From Desulfovibrio sp. (GTDB lineage: Bacteria; Desulfobacterota; Desulfovibrionia; Desulfovibrionales; Desulfovibrionaceae): a DNA stretch of 64,000 bases. The notes under the pieces were generated by a model. That model was not told the origin of the DNA. It worked only from the letters and a program-made list of their open reading frames with translations, and did not search any database. The stretch lies in NCBI GenBank assembly GCA_022839785.1, contig JALHJW010000005.1, positions 62,001 through 126,000 on the forward strand, read 5' to 3'. The translations under genes and the position numbers were made by a program. The number at the start of each line of letters is the position of its first letter. Within the stretch, counting starts at the first letter, position 1. Shown here piece after piece: positions 41,852 through 50,598 of this stretch.

Positions 41852-42544
41852 TCAGCCCTTGACGATGAAGCCCAGGGCCGCGAGGCCCTTGGCCCAGGCG
41901 GCCCAGGGACCGGTGAGAAAGTCGCAGCGCATGGTGGTGGGGTCGAAGCGGACCCTGCAGTCCTGGTCCAGGCTGCACTTGCGGTCGTAGTTGGTGTGCG
42001 AGAGGCGGAGCGTGTAGGTTCCGTCCTTCTCGGGGCAGACTTCCTCCACGTAGGCCGTGTGGCCCGTGGGCATGCCGCGCCGCGCGTTCACGTCCAGGAT
42101 CAGCACCGCGCCCGCCCGGGGCGTGGGCGAGGTGCGGCCGCCCTTTTTCTCGCACTGGAACCACTGCACCGGGCTGGTGTCGCCCAGGCGGCAGGTCATG
42201 ATGCCCGTGCGGCAGCGGGTGTAGATCAGGCTCTGGGGCTGGCAGCGGCCAAAGACGATGGACTTGCCCTTGCCGTCCTTCTTTGCGGAGGAGCCCGCCG
42301 GGACCAGCTTGTAGCACTGGCCGCGCCCGGCCTCGTTCCCGGCGGCCTCGCACAGCGGCTCGGCCGGGGCGGGCGGCATGGCGGCGGGCGCTTCCCGCGC
42401 GGGCGCGGCGGGTTCCGGCGCGGGGGCCGGGGCGGCCTCGGGGGCCGGGGCCTCGGGCGCGGCGCGCGGGGGCTGCATCTGGCAGGCCTGGACAAAGAGC
42501 AGCAGCGCGGCCAGGGCCGCGCAGGCGAAGATCAGCTTGGACAT
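41852..42544 (-). CDS. lipoprotein with CHAP-like (peptidoglycan amidase) domain
   Basis: 230 residues. Signal peptide ending LLLFVQAC, a plausible lipobox with acylated Cys21. A Pro/Ala/Glu-rich linker at ~25-65 is followed by a domain with AGAVLILDVNARRGMPTGHTAYVEEV and LRLSHTNYD, the CHAP-type His region; a candidate Cys lies earlier (MTCRLGD or FQCEKK). Seven or more cysteines may form disulfides. It could cut cell-wall peptides; the catalytic cysteine is not certain. AGGAGG precedes ATG. Confidence 0.65.
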   Translation of the reverse strand: MSKLIFACAALAALLLFVQACQMQPPRAAPEAPAPEAAPAPAPEPAAPAREAPAAMPPAPAEPLCEAAGNEAGRGQCYKLVPAGSSAKKDGKGKSIVFGRCQPQSLIYTRCRTGIMTCRLGDTSPVQWFQCEKKGGRTSPTPRAGAVLILDVNARRGMPTGHTAYVEEVCPEKDGTYTLRLSHTNYDRKCSLDQDCRVRFDPTTMRCDFLTGPWAAWAKGLAALGFIVKG

Positions 42545-42731
42545 TGCGCCTCCTGGGGGGAATGAAGGCCTGCGCCCGGGTCCTGGGGCCGGGCGACGAG
42601 CAGCATCTATCCCGGCGGTCCGGCGGCGTCAATCGCCCGGCCCGGGGATTGCCAAGGCGGCGCGTCTTTGGGACAAGGGACGAGGGGGCGCGGCCGCGCG
42701 CCCGCCCGAACCGCGCAGGAAGGAGGCCGTC

Positions 42732-43082
42732 ATGGGCAAGGACACGCACGACAGGAAGGACAAAAAGGACAAGAAGGAGAAAAAGGACAAGAGGGACAGG
42801 CTCGTGGTCCTGGCCGCGCTGGAGTTCGGCCAGGAGACGCCCGCCGAGGTCCTGGCCGCGCTGCCCGATCTGGTCGAGGCCACGAAGGGGGAGGACGGCT
42901 GCCGCAAGTACCGCGTTCACGTCCCGGCCGAGGGCGCGGGCCGTCTGCTCTTCTACGAGGTCTGGGAGAGCGAGGCGGCCTTCAGGACCCACCTGGAGAG
43001 CGCCCACCTCAAGGCTTTCCGGGAGGTCTCCGGCCGCTTCCTCAAGGACTCGCAAATCTCCACCTGGCGGCGCATGGCCTGA
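42732..43082 (+). CDS. antibiotic biosynthesis monooxygenase (ABM)-like protein
   Basis: 116 residues. The dimeric alpha-beta barrel core at ~23-116 has LVVLAALEFGQETPAEVLAALPDLV, EDGCRKYRVHVP, LLFYEVWESEAAFRTHLESAHLKAF, typical of quinol monooxygenase YgiN-like proteins. The first 22 residues are a run of Asp and Lys (DRKDKKDKKEKKDKRDR), low complexity and uncommon. AGGAGG lies seven bases before ATG. Confidence 0.85.
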   Translation: MGKDTHDRKDKKDKKEKKDKRDRLVVLAALEFGQETPAEVLAALPDLVEATKGEDGCRKYRVHVPAEGAGRLLFYEVWESEAAFRTHLESAHLKAFREVSGRFLKDSQISTWRRMA

Positions 43083-43246
43083 TCCGGGGCGGGCGCGGCC
43101 GGGAAAGGGACGTTCCCGGCCGCCCCGCGCCGTCCGGTTTGCATTCCCCCGCGCGAAGGTATAGAGGGCGCTCTTGCCCGCGCGCCGGGGTGCTTCCGGG
43201 CGCGGCCCGGACGCCTTCGCGGCGCTCCCGAAATGTCCAGGACGTC

Positions 43247-44707
43247 ATGACAGCGAAGAATTCCCAGGTCTTTCCCGCCGCCGGCGCGGCAGCCTCGGCC
43301 ATCGCGCCGGCGGCCGGGCCGGCGGCGTCGCCCCCCCCGCCCGCCGCGTCCGGGTCCCTGCGCGACATCTGGCGTCTGGCCTGGCCCCAGATGCTGATGA
43401 TGTTCTTCCACTTCCTCATCGGCTTCGTGGACATCGCCTGCGCGGGCCGCATCGGCAGTGGCGTGCAGGCGGCCATGGGCATGGTCGGCTCGCTGCTCTT
43501 CTTCTTCCTGGTGGTGGCCACGGCCGTGGCCAACGGCTCGGTGGCGGCCATCAGCCAGTCCCTGGGCGCGGGCAGGCACGCCCGGGTGCGGCGCTACGTG
43601 GGGCTGGTGCTGCTCACGGCCGCGGTCACGGGCGTGGCCGTGCTGCTCCTCGGGCTGCCCATCAAGGGCCCGGTGCTCGGGCTGCTGCGGGTGCCCCGGC
43701 CCGTGGTCCCGGTCATGGACGCCTACTACGACGTCTTCCTGCTGCTCCTGCCCGTGTACTACGTGTTCATCGTCTGCAACGCCCTGTTCCGCGCCCAGCG
43801 GCGGGTGCTGGAGCCCATGTACGCCATGATCCTGACCACGGCGGTGAACGCCCTGGGCGACGTCTGCTTCGGCCTGGGCTGGTGGGGCTTTCCGAATTTC
43901 GGCTACAAGGGGCTGGCCTGGGCCACCTTCCTCTCGGTGTGCGCGGGCACGGCCCTGGACCTGTGGCTGCTCAGGCGGGCCGGGCTGCTCTCGCTCTCGG
44001 TCTTCCCGCCCTGGCGCTGGGCCAGGGCCGCGCTGCCCTACATCGTCAAGGTGGCCTGGCCCGGCGGGCTGATGCAGGTCGTCTGGCACGGCGCGTACCT
44101 GGCGCTCTTCGCCATCGTCGCCTCCCTGCCCCTGGGCGCGGTGCCCGCGCTGGCGGGCATGACCGCGGGGCTGCGCGTGGAGTCCCTGCTCTTCCTGCCC
44201 GGCTTCGCCTTCAACATGACCGCCTCCATCCTCATCGGCCAGCGCCTGGGCGAGGGGCGGCCGGACCTGGCGCGGGCCGAGGGGTTCCGGGTGCTCGGCC
44301 TGGCCGTGGGCTCCATCTCGCTGCTGGCCGTGCTGCTCTGGCTCGCGGTGCGGCCCGTGGCCGCCTTCGTGGCCCCCGAGGCGGCGGTGCAGGCGCAGAC
44401 CGTGAGCTACCTGGCCTACAACCTGCTGGCCATCCCCTTCACCCTGACCACCATGACCCTGTCCGGCGCGCTCACCGGCGCGGGCGCGACGCTCTACAAC
44501 CTGCTGGCCTTCGGCGGCACGGCCTGGCTCGTGCGCCTGCCCCTGGCCTGGCTGCTCGGCCACGTCGTCATGAACCGGCCCGAGGGCATCTGGCTGGCCA
44601 TGCTCCTCTCCCAGGCCATCCAGGCCCTGATCGTCCTGTACATCTTCGCGCGGCGCGACTGGGCGCGCTTCGCCATGATCCGCAAGCGGGGAAGCAATGG
44701 GAACTGA
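43247..44707 (+). CDS. MATE family efflux transporter
   Basis: 486 residues with about 12 membrane helices. The family markers are IWRLAWPQMLMMFFHFLIGFVDIACAGRIGS, NGSVAAISQSLGAG and, in the second half, LPGFAFNMTASILIGQRLGEGRPDLA. An Ala/Pro-rich N-tail of ~35 residues precedes the first helix. It should export organic cations or drugs with Na+ or H+. It overlaps the DUF2156 gene by 11 bases. Confidence 0.92.
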   Translation: MTAKNSQVFPAAGAAASAIAPAAGPAASPPPPAASGSLRDIWRLAWPQMLMMFFHFLIGFVDIACAGRIGSGVQAAMGMVGSLLFFFLVVATAVANGSVAAISQSLGAGRHARVRRYVGLVLLTAAVTGVAVLLLGLPIKGPVLGLLRVPRPVVPVMDAYYDVFLLLLPVYYVFIVCNALFRAQRRVLEPMYAMILTTAVNALGDVCFGLGWWGFPNFGYKGLAWATFLSVCAGTALDLWLLRRAGLLSLSVFPPWRWARAALPYIVKVAWPGGLMQVVWHGAYLALFAIVASLPLGAVPALAGMTAGLRVESLLFLPGFAFNMTASILIGQRLGEGRPDLARAEGFRVLGLAVGSISLLAVLLWLAVRPVAAFVAPEAAVQAQTVSYLAYNLLAIPFTLTTMTLSGALTGAGATLYNLLAFGGTAWLVRLPLAWLLGHVVMNRPEGIWLAMLLSQAIQALIVLYIFARRDWARFAMIRKRGSNGN

Positions 44708-45611
44708 CTGCTGCACCAAGGCCGCCTGCCGTCCGGACACGGAGCGCGGCTTCTCCCACATCTGCCTGAACCGGAGCGAGGAGTACGCGGCCCTGCTCGC
44801 GGCCACGCCCGCGCGCTCCTCGGACTACTCCTTCATCAACGTCTGGGGCTGGGCCGAGATATACGGCCTCTCCTGGATGTTCCGGGACGGCCTGTGCTGG
44901 ATCAGGCAGGAGCGGCCCGAGCCCGCGCTCTGGGCCCCGGTGGGGCCGTGGGACCGCGTGGCCTGGAGGCCCGCCATGCTGCCCGAGAAGCGGCTGGTGC
45001 GCGTGCCCGAACCCCTGGCCCGGCATCTGGAGAGCGCCCTGGGGGCGCGCGCGGCCGAGTCGCGTGAGCACTGGGACTACCTCTACTCCGTGCCCGAGCT
45101 GACGGCCCTCGCGGGCAACCGCTTCCACAAGAAGAAGAACCTGCTCAACCAGTTCCGCAAGCTCTACGACTGGACCTACGCCCCGCTCACCGCGGACTGC
45201 GTGGAGCAGGCCCTGGAACTGCAGGACGCCTGGTGCCTGTGGCGCGACTGCGAGTCCGACTGCACCCTGGTGCAGGAGAACGAGGCCATCTTCCGCGTGC
45301 TCACCAACTGGGACCGGCTGCCCGGCCTGCTGGGCGGGGCCATCCGCGTGCAGGGCCGCATGGTGGCCTACACCGTGGCCGACGCCCTGGACCCGGACAC
45401 CCTGGTGATCCATTTCGAGAAGGGCCACCCCGAGTACAAGGGCGTCTACCAGGCCATCAACCAGGCCTTCCTGGAGCACGAGGCGCGGCTCTTCAGCCGC
45501 GTCAACCGCGAGCAGGACCTGGGCGACGAGGGGCTGCGCAAGGCCAAGCTCTCGTACAACCCCGTGGACTTCGTGCGGAAGTGCGAAGTCCGGCTGGAGG
45601 AAGGCGGCTGA
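44697..45611 (+). CDS. DUF2156 (LPG-synthase C-terminal-like) GNAT-fold protein
   Basis: 304 residues. It matches DUF2156: SSDYSFINVWGWAEIYGLSWMF, KKKNLLNQFRKLYDWTY, LLGGAIRVQGRMVAYTVAD, IHFEKGHPEYKGVYQAINQAFLEHEA and NREQDLGDEGLRKAKLSYNPVDFVRK. The fold is a double GNAT domain as in aminoacyl-phosphatidylglycerol synthases, but the membrane flippase part is missing. It sits between a MATE exporter and a glycosyltransferase, overlapping both, so a joint job in membrane lipid modification is possible. Confidence 0.88.
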   Translation: MGTDCCTKAACRPDTERGFSHICLNRSEEYAALLAATPARSSDYSFINVWGWAEIYGLSWMFRDGLCWIRQERPEPALWAPVGPWDRVAWRPAMLPEKRLVRVPEPLARHLESALGARAAESREHWDYLYSVPELTALAGNRFHKKKNLLNQFRKLYDWTYAPLTADCVEQALELQDAWCLWRDCESDCTLVQENEAIFRVLTNWDRLPGLLGGAIRVQGRMVAYTVADALDPDTLVIHFEKGHPEYKGVYQAINQAFLEHEARLFSRVNREQDLGDEGLRKAKLSYNPVDFVRKCEVRLEEGG

Positions 45612-46414
45612 TGCGGGAAGAGGACGCGGCGCGAGGCCCGGCCCTGGCCGTGGCGGTGCCCTGCTGGAACGAGGCCGCGCGGCTGCGCGGGGACGTCTTC
45701 GCGCGGACCCTGGCCGCCCACCCGGACTGGCGCTTCGTCTTCGTGGACGACGGCAGCAGCGACGGCACGGGCGAGGCGCTGGAGGCCCTGGCGCGGCGCG
45801 ACCCGGAACGCATCGCCGTCCTGCGCCTGCCGCGCAACCGGGGCAAGGCCGAGGCCGTGCGCCAGGGCGTGCTGGCCGCGGCGGCCGGGGGCGCGCCGCA
45901 CGTGGCCTTCCTCGACGCCGACCTCTCCACCGGGCCGGAGGACCTCGCCGCGCTTCTGGCCGAGGCCGGGCGCAGCGGCGCGCTGGTGGTCTGCGGCTCG
46001 CGCGTGCGGCTGCTCGGCCGCCGCATCGAGCGCCGGGCCGTCCGCCACTATCTGGGACGGGTCTTCGCCACCGCGGCCAGCCTGACTCTGGGCCTGCCGG
46101 TCTACGACACCCAGTGCGGGGCCAAGCTCTTCCGCAACGGCCCGGACCTCGCGGCGGTCTTCGGCCGTCCCTTCAACAGCACCTGGACCTTCGACGTGGA
46201 GCTGCTCGGCCGCTACCTGCTCCGCCTGGGCGGGGTCAACGCCCTGCCCGGCGGCCTGTGCGCCATCGTGGAGCATCCCCTGGCCGCCTGGGCCGACGTG
46301 GCGGGCTCCAAGGTCCGGCCCCGGCACTTCTTCACCGGCCTCTTCGAGCTGCTGCGCATACGCAGGCTGTTGCGCTCCCGGACCTACCGCGCGCTTTTCG
46401 GCCCGGACCGCTGA
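45611..46414 (+). CDS. family 2 glycosyltransferase (dolichyl-phosphate-hexose synthase-like)
   Basis: 267 residues. VAVPCWNEAARL, FVFVDDGSSDGTGEAL, RNRGKAEAVRQGVLAA and the metal-binding AFLDADLSTGPEDL are typical GT2. The later VYDTQCGAKLFRN is the DPM1/Alg5-type TQCGFK motif. There are no membrane helices. It would transfer a sugar to a polyprenyl phosphate. It shares one base with the DUF2156 gene (TGATG). A GC hairpin follows at 46444-46481. Confidence 0.9.
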   Translation: MREEDAARGPALAVAVPCWNEAARLRGDVFARTLAAHPDWRFVFVDDGSSDGTGEALEALARRDPERIAVLRLPRNRGKAEAVRQGVLAAAAGGAPHVAFLDADLSTGPEDLAALLAEAGRSGALVVCGSRVRLLGRRIERRAVRHYLGRVFATAASLTLGLPVYDTQCGAKLFRNGPDLAAVFGRPFNSTWTFDVELLGRYLLRLGGVNALPGGLCAIVEHPLAAWADVAGSKVRPRHFFTGLFELLRIRRLLRSRTYRALFGPDR

Positions 46415-46443
46415 AGGCGCTTGCCGCGCCGCCGCGAACGCTC

Positions 46444-46481
46444 CCAGGCCCCCGCACGTCAACAGGCGCGCGGGGGTCTGG
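46444..46481. terminator. hairpin between convergent genes
   Basis: CCAGGCCCCCGC pairs with GCGGGGGTCTGG (one G-T pair), loop of 14. It separates the glycosyltransferase and the exchanger gene; no strong T-run. Confidence 0.5.
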
Positions 46482-46509
46482 ACGTTTCGCCCGGCCAGGG
46501 CTTTTGGCG

Positions 46510-47727
46510 CTAGGCCTTCGCGCCGTGTCTGAGGGCGAGCATCTGCCGCCCGCGCGTGGGCAGGAGCATGCAGAAGCACATGACGTAGGCCGCCGTGGTC
46601 AGGACGTGCAGCTCCTGGCCCGTGGTGCGGACGGGCAGGAGGTCCAGCCAGCCCTGGGGGATGAGCGGGGCCAGGAACTGGGCCGCGAAGAGGAGCAGCA
46701 ACAGCGAGGCCCCGCGCACCGAGAGCCTGAGGCTGGCCAGCAGGCCCACGGCCAGCAGCGACTGGGCCGCGGTGAGCAGCAGCTCGTTCATCTGGAAGTG
46801 GTCCATGGGGATGGGCTCGGCGAAGGAACCGGACGAGACGCCGTAAACCCCGGGGATCATGCCCACGAGCAGGGTCCACTGGTTGAGCTTGGCCGAGAGC
46901 AGCGAGGCCAGGGCCACGCCGCCCATGCCGCGCAGGGTGAACATGATGGCCACGATGAACTCCGGGGCCTCGGAGGCGATGGGCGCGAGCCACTGCACGA
47001 GCAGGAATTCGTTGATGGCGAACTGGCGGCCCGTGGCCACCAGGCCCTCGGAGAAGGGCTCGGCGTTGGCCACGATGACCCCGGCCGAGAAGAGGAACAT
47101 GACCAGGGTGGCGATGCGCCGTTTGTCTCGCGGCAGGCGGCCCAGGACCTCGGCCGGGCCTTCCAGCTCGCACTCCTGGCAGGGCCGCGCGGAGGCGATG
47201 CGGATGTACCAGCCGTAGAGGGCGATGAGGACCGCGCCGTCGTACCAGGCCAGGGAGCCCTTGATGGGGATGGCCAGGGCGTAGAGCGTGGCCAGGCCGA
47301 GGAAGAGCACCTCGGTGCGGCGGTCCTGGTCGAGGAGCACGGGCGTGCGCGTCCGCCACCAGGCCAGGAAGACGATGACCGCCCAGGCCACGCCGATGAG
47401 CAGGCGGTTCGCGCCGGTCATGTTGGCGATGGCGAAGTGGGCGTAGTCGGATCCCGGATGCTGCCCGGCCATCCAGGTGAAGTACATGTCCACGGCGTAC
47501 TCGGGCAGCACGGCGATGAGCGCCACCACGGCCAGGGCCAGGGCCTGGGGAATGTCGGCCTGGGCCACGTCGCAGGCCCAGAGCAGGAGGAAGGACGCGC
47601 CCAGGATGGCCGCGCCGGCGATGGCGGCGGTGGCGGGCGGGGAGAAGTGGGCTCCGGCCAGGTTCAGGAAGAGGCCGGGCAGGCAGGCCAGGACGGCCAG
47701 CCACAGGGGGAGCAGTTGCCGGGTCAT
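46510..47727 (-). CDS. Ca2+/Na+ exchanger (CaCA family) membrane protein
   Basis: 405 residues, about 11 helices. The two alpha repeats are visible: VALIAVLPEYAVDMYFTW in the first half and LAPIASEAPEFIVAIMFTLRG in the second, each with the acidic residue that binds the cation. ATG 47727 follows AGGAG by seven bases. A cytoplasmic loop with PCQECELEG lies in the middle. It is monocistronic. Confidence 0.88.
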   Translation of the reverse strand: MTRQLLPLWLAVLACLPGLFLNLAGAHFSPPATAAIAGAAILGASFLLLWACDVAQADIPQALALAVVALIAVLPEYAVDMYFTWMAGQHPGSDYAHFAIANMTGANRLLIGVAWAVIVFLAWWRTRTPVLLDQDRRTEVLFLGLATLYALAIPIKGSLAWYDGAVLIALYGWYIRIASARPCQECELEGPAEVLGRLPRDKRRIATLVMFLFSAGVIVANAEPFSEGLVATGRQFAINEFLLVQWLAPIASEAPEFIVAIMFTLRGMGGVALASLLSAKLNQWTLLVGMIPGVYGVSSGSFAEPIPMDHFQMNELLLTAAQSLLAVGLLASLRLSVRGASLLLLLFAAQFLAPLIPQGWLDLLPVRTTGQELHVLTTAAYVMCFCMLLPTRGRQMLALRHGAKA

Positions 47728-48063
47728 TGCGGGTCTCCTGTGCTCGGTTTCGCGCGGCCGAAAAAAAACCTCAGGCACGCGCGGACGCATGCCAAAGGTC
47801 TCACCGGCCGGACGATCCGGCGGCGCGGCCAGCGGAAACCCGCGAGATTGTTGACCGCGCCCGGGACAGTTACTCCCCTTTGGGCGGCCCCCTCTCTACC
47901 GCCGCGCCCCGCCGCTGTCAACCGGCCGTCCCCGGCCCGGCGGCGGGCGGCGGGGGTGACAGGCGCGCGACCGCATGGTACCCCGCTCTACAGGCCCGGA
48001 GCCGTTTCGGGTCTGAACAGGGGGCGTCGGCGGGACGCCGCGCCACGGACAGCACGGAGCGGG
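47728..48063. other. intergenic region between divergent genes
   Basis: 336 bases. It contains an A-run (AAAAAAAA, 47761-47768) and several GC-rich short palindromes but no gene or well-formed promoter I can support. Confidence 0.35.
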
Positions 48064-49095
48064 ATGCACGGACGTATCGCGATCTTCCTGTGCCTGGTCC
48101 TCGCGTTCCTGGCCGTGGGGCCGGACGGCGCGGGGGCCGGGGACGAGCGGCCCGAGGCCGAGGGCTACGGCGTCCGCCGCGCGGGGCGCACGGTCACGCG
48201 GCCCGCGGGCATGCCGCTCGGGGCCACGGGCGCGCACGGCAAGCCGCTGCCCCAGGGGCATGTGGACGTGCTCTGCGAGCGGGGCTCGGCGAGCCTGTAC
48301 GACTGCCTGCAACAGGCCCGGGAGGCGGACCGGGGCGTCCTGGAGCTGCCGCGCGGCGTGAACCTGCGGCACGTGGCCGGGCTGTTCGAGCGCGGTCTGA
48401 CCTACTACGATTTGGACGAGGATTTTTCCCGCTACCACGGCTACCGCTTCGTGATGCGCTTCCGCGCCCTGAGCGACGGCGAGCTGGAGGCGCGCGACCG
48501 GCAGCGCGCCGGGGCGCTGGGCGCGGGCGTGGCGGGCGGGGCGGCCCTCTCCGTGGTGGCCCCCTTCGTGCCCCTGACCCCCATCATCTTTCTTTTCGAC
48601 AGCGCCTCGGCCGAGGCGGACCTTGCCCGCGTGCGCGAGGACGCCGAGCTGCGGGGCGTGCCCCCGCCCAACCGCGGCTCCTTCGCCGCCACCTATCAGG
48701 AGTACGAGAACACCTACCGCGGCTACATGGAGGGCAGCCTCTCCCCGGCCGACGAGCAGGGCGTGTACGGCTCCTACGAGGTCACGCAGTGCGCCATCAT
48801 GCGGCCGCGCGAACGCGAGGCCCAGACCCCGGCCCTGCGCAGACCCGCGCCGCACCACGGCCAGGAGGCCGAGGCGACGCCCGCCCCGTCCGAGGCCCTG
48901 CCCGCCGCCGCGCCCGAGCCTCCGGCGGCCGCCCCGTCCCTGGCCGCGCCCGCGCCCGTCCGGGAGGAGCCGCAGGCCGGAGCGGTGCGGCGGGCCGCGG
49001 TCATCGAGGACGCGCTCAAGGCCGCGGCCGCCGAGGTCGAGGCCCGGGACCGGGCCGAGGCCGCGCTTCTTCCTCCGGACACCGCGTCCAACTGA
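48064..49095 (+). CDS. exported protein of unknown function
   Basis: 343 residues. Signal peptide IAIFLCLVLAFLAVGPDGAGA. A hydrophobic, Gly/Ala-rich segment at ~160-182 (GALGAGVAGGAALSVVAPFVPLTPIIFLF) could be one membrane helix. The last 90 residues are Ala/Pro/Glu-rich and end in a helix (EDALKAAAAEVEARDRAEAAL). No known domain is recognised. It stands alone; a two-way terminator follows. Confidence 0.65.
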   Translation: MHGRIAIFLCLVLAFLAVGPDGAGAGDERPEAEGYGVRRAGRTVTRPAGMPLGATGAHGKPLPQGHVDVLCERGSASLYDCLQQAREADRGVLELPRGVNLRHVAGLFERGLTYYDLDEDFSRYHGYRFVMRFRALSDGELEARDRQRAGALGAGVAGGAALSVVAPFVPLTPIIFLFDSASAEADLARVREDAELRGVPPPNRGSFAATYQEYENTYRGYMEGSLSPADEQGVYGSYEVTQCAIMRPREREAQTPALRRPAPHHGQEAEATPAPSEALPAAAPEPPAAAPSLAAPAPVREEPQAGAVRRAAVIEDALKAAAAEVEARDRAEAALLPPDTASN

Positions 49096-49168
49096 GCCGC
49101 GGCCCGCTGCCAAGGGGCCATCCGCCGCGTCGCCGCGCGGCCCGCCGGATGCCCCGCGCCGACAAACC

Positions 49169-49198
49169 ACGGCCCGTCCCCAGGGGGGACGGGCCGTT
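49169..49198. terminator. bidirectional hairpin between convergent genes
   Basis: ACGGCCCGTCCCC and GGGGACGGGCCGT pair over 13 bases with a three-base loop, between genes ending at 49095 (+) and 49227 (-). The T-run is short (TT). Confidence 0.65.
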
Positions 49199-49226
49199 CC
49201 GGAAAAAGGACGGAAGGAGGGCCGGG

Positions 49227-49772
49227 CTACTTGGCCCGGGGGAGGCTCGCCGTGGGCAGGGTCACGTCCTCGGCCACGTAGCCCTTGAACTCCGTGCCCG
49301 CGGCGTATCCGCCCGCGTCGCCCTTGTTGAAGAGGACGAAGGGACAGATGCCCAGGCCGAAGGCCCGGGTGGCGGTCTCGGACTCCTCGCCCGTGTGGCT
49401 GGAGACGGACGAGGTCAGGGGGATGCTTTTGCCGTTCGTCCCGGCCACGGAGACCAGCTTGAACTGCACGGTGCCCGCCTTGCCCTCGTAGTCGCGCGGC
49501 TCGGCGTGGCTGACGATGCCCACGGCCTGCGCGCCCTCGGCCACGGCCACGTAGCCCTCCACGGTCACGGCGTGGGACACGGCGAGATGCACCGGGTCGC
49601 CCTGCTCGTTGATCTCGGAGGAGAGGGGCTTGGACAGTTTGAGGTAGACCGGCGTGCCCTTGGCCAGGGTCACGGCGGCCGGGGTCTGGACCGTGGAGGC
49701 GGCGCGGCCTGGGCCGGAGACGGCGGCGAACAGGAAGAGCGCGCAGAGGACGGCGAGGATGGAACGATTCAC
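49227..49772 (-). CDS. small exported protein, last of the PAS operon
   Basis: 181 residues starting at GTG 49772, which overlaps the DUF2085 stop as GTGA. Signal peptide ILAVLCALFLFAAVSGPGRA. The mature part begins with VTLAKGTPVYLKLSKPLSSE, similar in style to exported beta-sandwich proteins with TPV-L-L repeats, and contains AVAEGAQAVGIVSHAEP. Function unknown. Three other genes in the same operon (50299, 50598, 51383 starts) give no direct clue. Confidence 0.7.
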   Translation of the reverse strand: MNRSILAVLCALFLFAAVSGPGRAASTVQTPAAVTLAKGTPVYLKLSKPLSSEINEQGDPVHLAVSHAVTVEGYVAVAEGAQAVGIVSHAEPRDYEGKAGTVQFKLVSVAGTNGKSIPLTSSVSSHTGEESETATRAFGLGICPFVLFNKGDAGGYAAGTEFKGYVAEDVTLPTASLPRAK

Positions 49773-50299
49773 GTGGTCTCCCCCTCCGAGGGTCGGGTGG
49801 TCGGCGCGGAACATGGCGACATCGCCCGGTCGATCAACGACAGATAGCGCGGATACAGGAAGAGGGCAATGCCCGATCCGGCCAGGAAGCCGGTGAAAAT
49901 GCGGCTTGCGGCCGTCTGGGGCCAGAATCCGAAGGCCGGGGCCAGGGCGTCCATGAGACAGGGCAGGACGAGGAGCGCGGCCGGGCGCGCGGGCAGGGGG
50001 CCGTGGCGGACCGCCAGGGCCGCGCTTCCGGCCAGGGCCGCGCCGCCCGCCAGGGCCGCGCCGCCGTAGAGGCCCAGGCAGCGGGCGCACAGGGCCATGT
50101 GCGACGCGCCGAGAAAGAGGCTGCGCGAGGGGGCCTGGTGGCAGACGCCGCCCAGCGCGCCGTAGAGGACCCGGGCCGCGTCGAAGAGCCCTGCGGCCTC
50201 GCACAGGGGCGCGGCCAGGGCCCCGAGCGTCAGGAGCAGGGCGGCGGACAGGGGCAGCAGGCGCAGTCCCGCGCGGACCAGACGCCGGGTGCGGCTCAT
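49769..50299 (-). CDS. DUF2085 integral membrane protein
   Basis: 176 residues. The DUF2085 signature GVCHQAPSRSLFLGASHMALCARCLGLYGG holds one His and three Cys conserved in the family, a possible metal site at the membrane. Four hydrophobic stretches follow or precede it. ATG 50299 overlaps the upstream stop (ATGA). Function unknown. Confidence 0.82.
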   Translation of the reverse strand: MSRTRRLVRAGLRLLPLSAALLLTLGALAAPLCEAAGLFDAARVLYGALGGVCHQAPSRSLFLGASHMALCARCLGLYGGAALAGGAALAGSAALAVRHGPLPARPAALLVLPCLMDALAPAFGFWPQTAASRIFTGFLAGSGIALFLYPRYLSLIDRAMSPCSAPTTRPSEGETT

Positions 50300-50598
50300 G
50301 CGCCGCCGTCCTCCCCGTTTCCGGCGCAGGCCGCGCAGTCCGGCGCGGGCGGCGGCTCGGCGAAGTGCGTCTCCCAGTCCGGGGCCAGGCAGTCCAGCCT
50401 GCCGCCGAAGCCCGCCTTGAAGGCCTCGGACGGGGGCACGAGGGGCGCGTCCGGCGAGGGGCACTCGGCGCGCACCCGGTCCAGGCTGTGCACCTCCTCG
50501 GGGGAGAGCATCTCCATGACCCCGCAGTGGACGCACTTGAAGTAGGTGGCCTTGCGCAGGCACTTGCAGTCGGCCTTGGCGAACTGGTGCCTGCGCAT
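50296..50598 (-). CDS. small Cys-rich protein
   Basis: 100 residues with nine or so metal-type ligands: DCKCLRKATYFKCVHCG (CxC...CxxC, zinc-ribbon-like) at 11-26 and PDCAACAG near the C-terminus. No membrane part. It shares one base with the PAS gene stop and four with the DUF2085 start, so it is translated with them. A metal-binding accessory role is plausible but unproven. Confidence 0.7.
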   Translation of the reverse strand: MRRHQFAKADCKCLRKATYFKCVHCGVMEMLSPEEVHSLDRVRAECPSPDAPLVPPSEAFKAGFGGRLDCLAPDWETHFAEPPPAPDCAACAGNGEDGGA

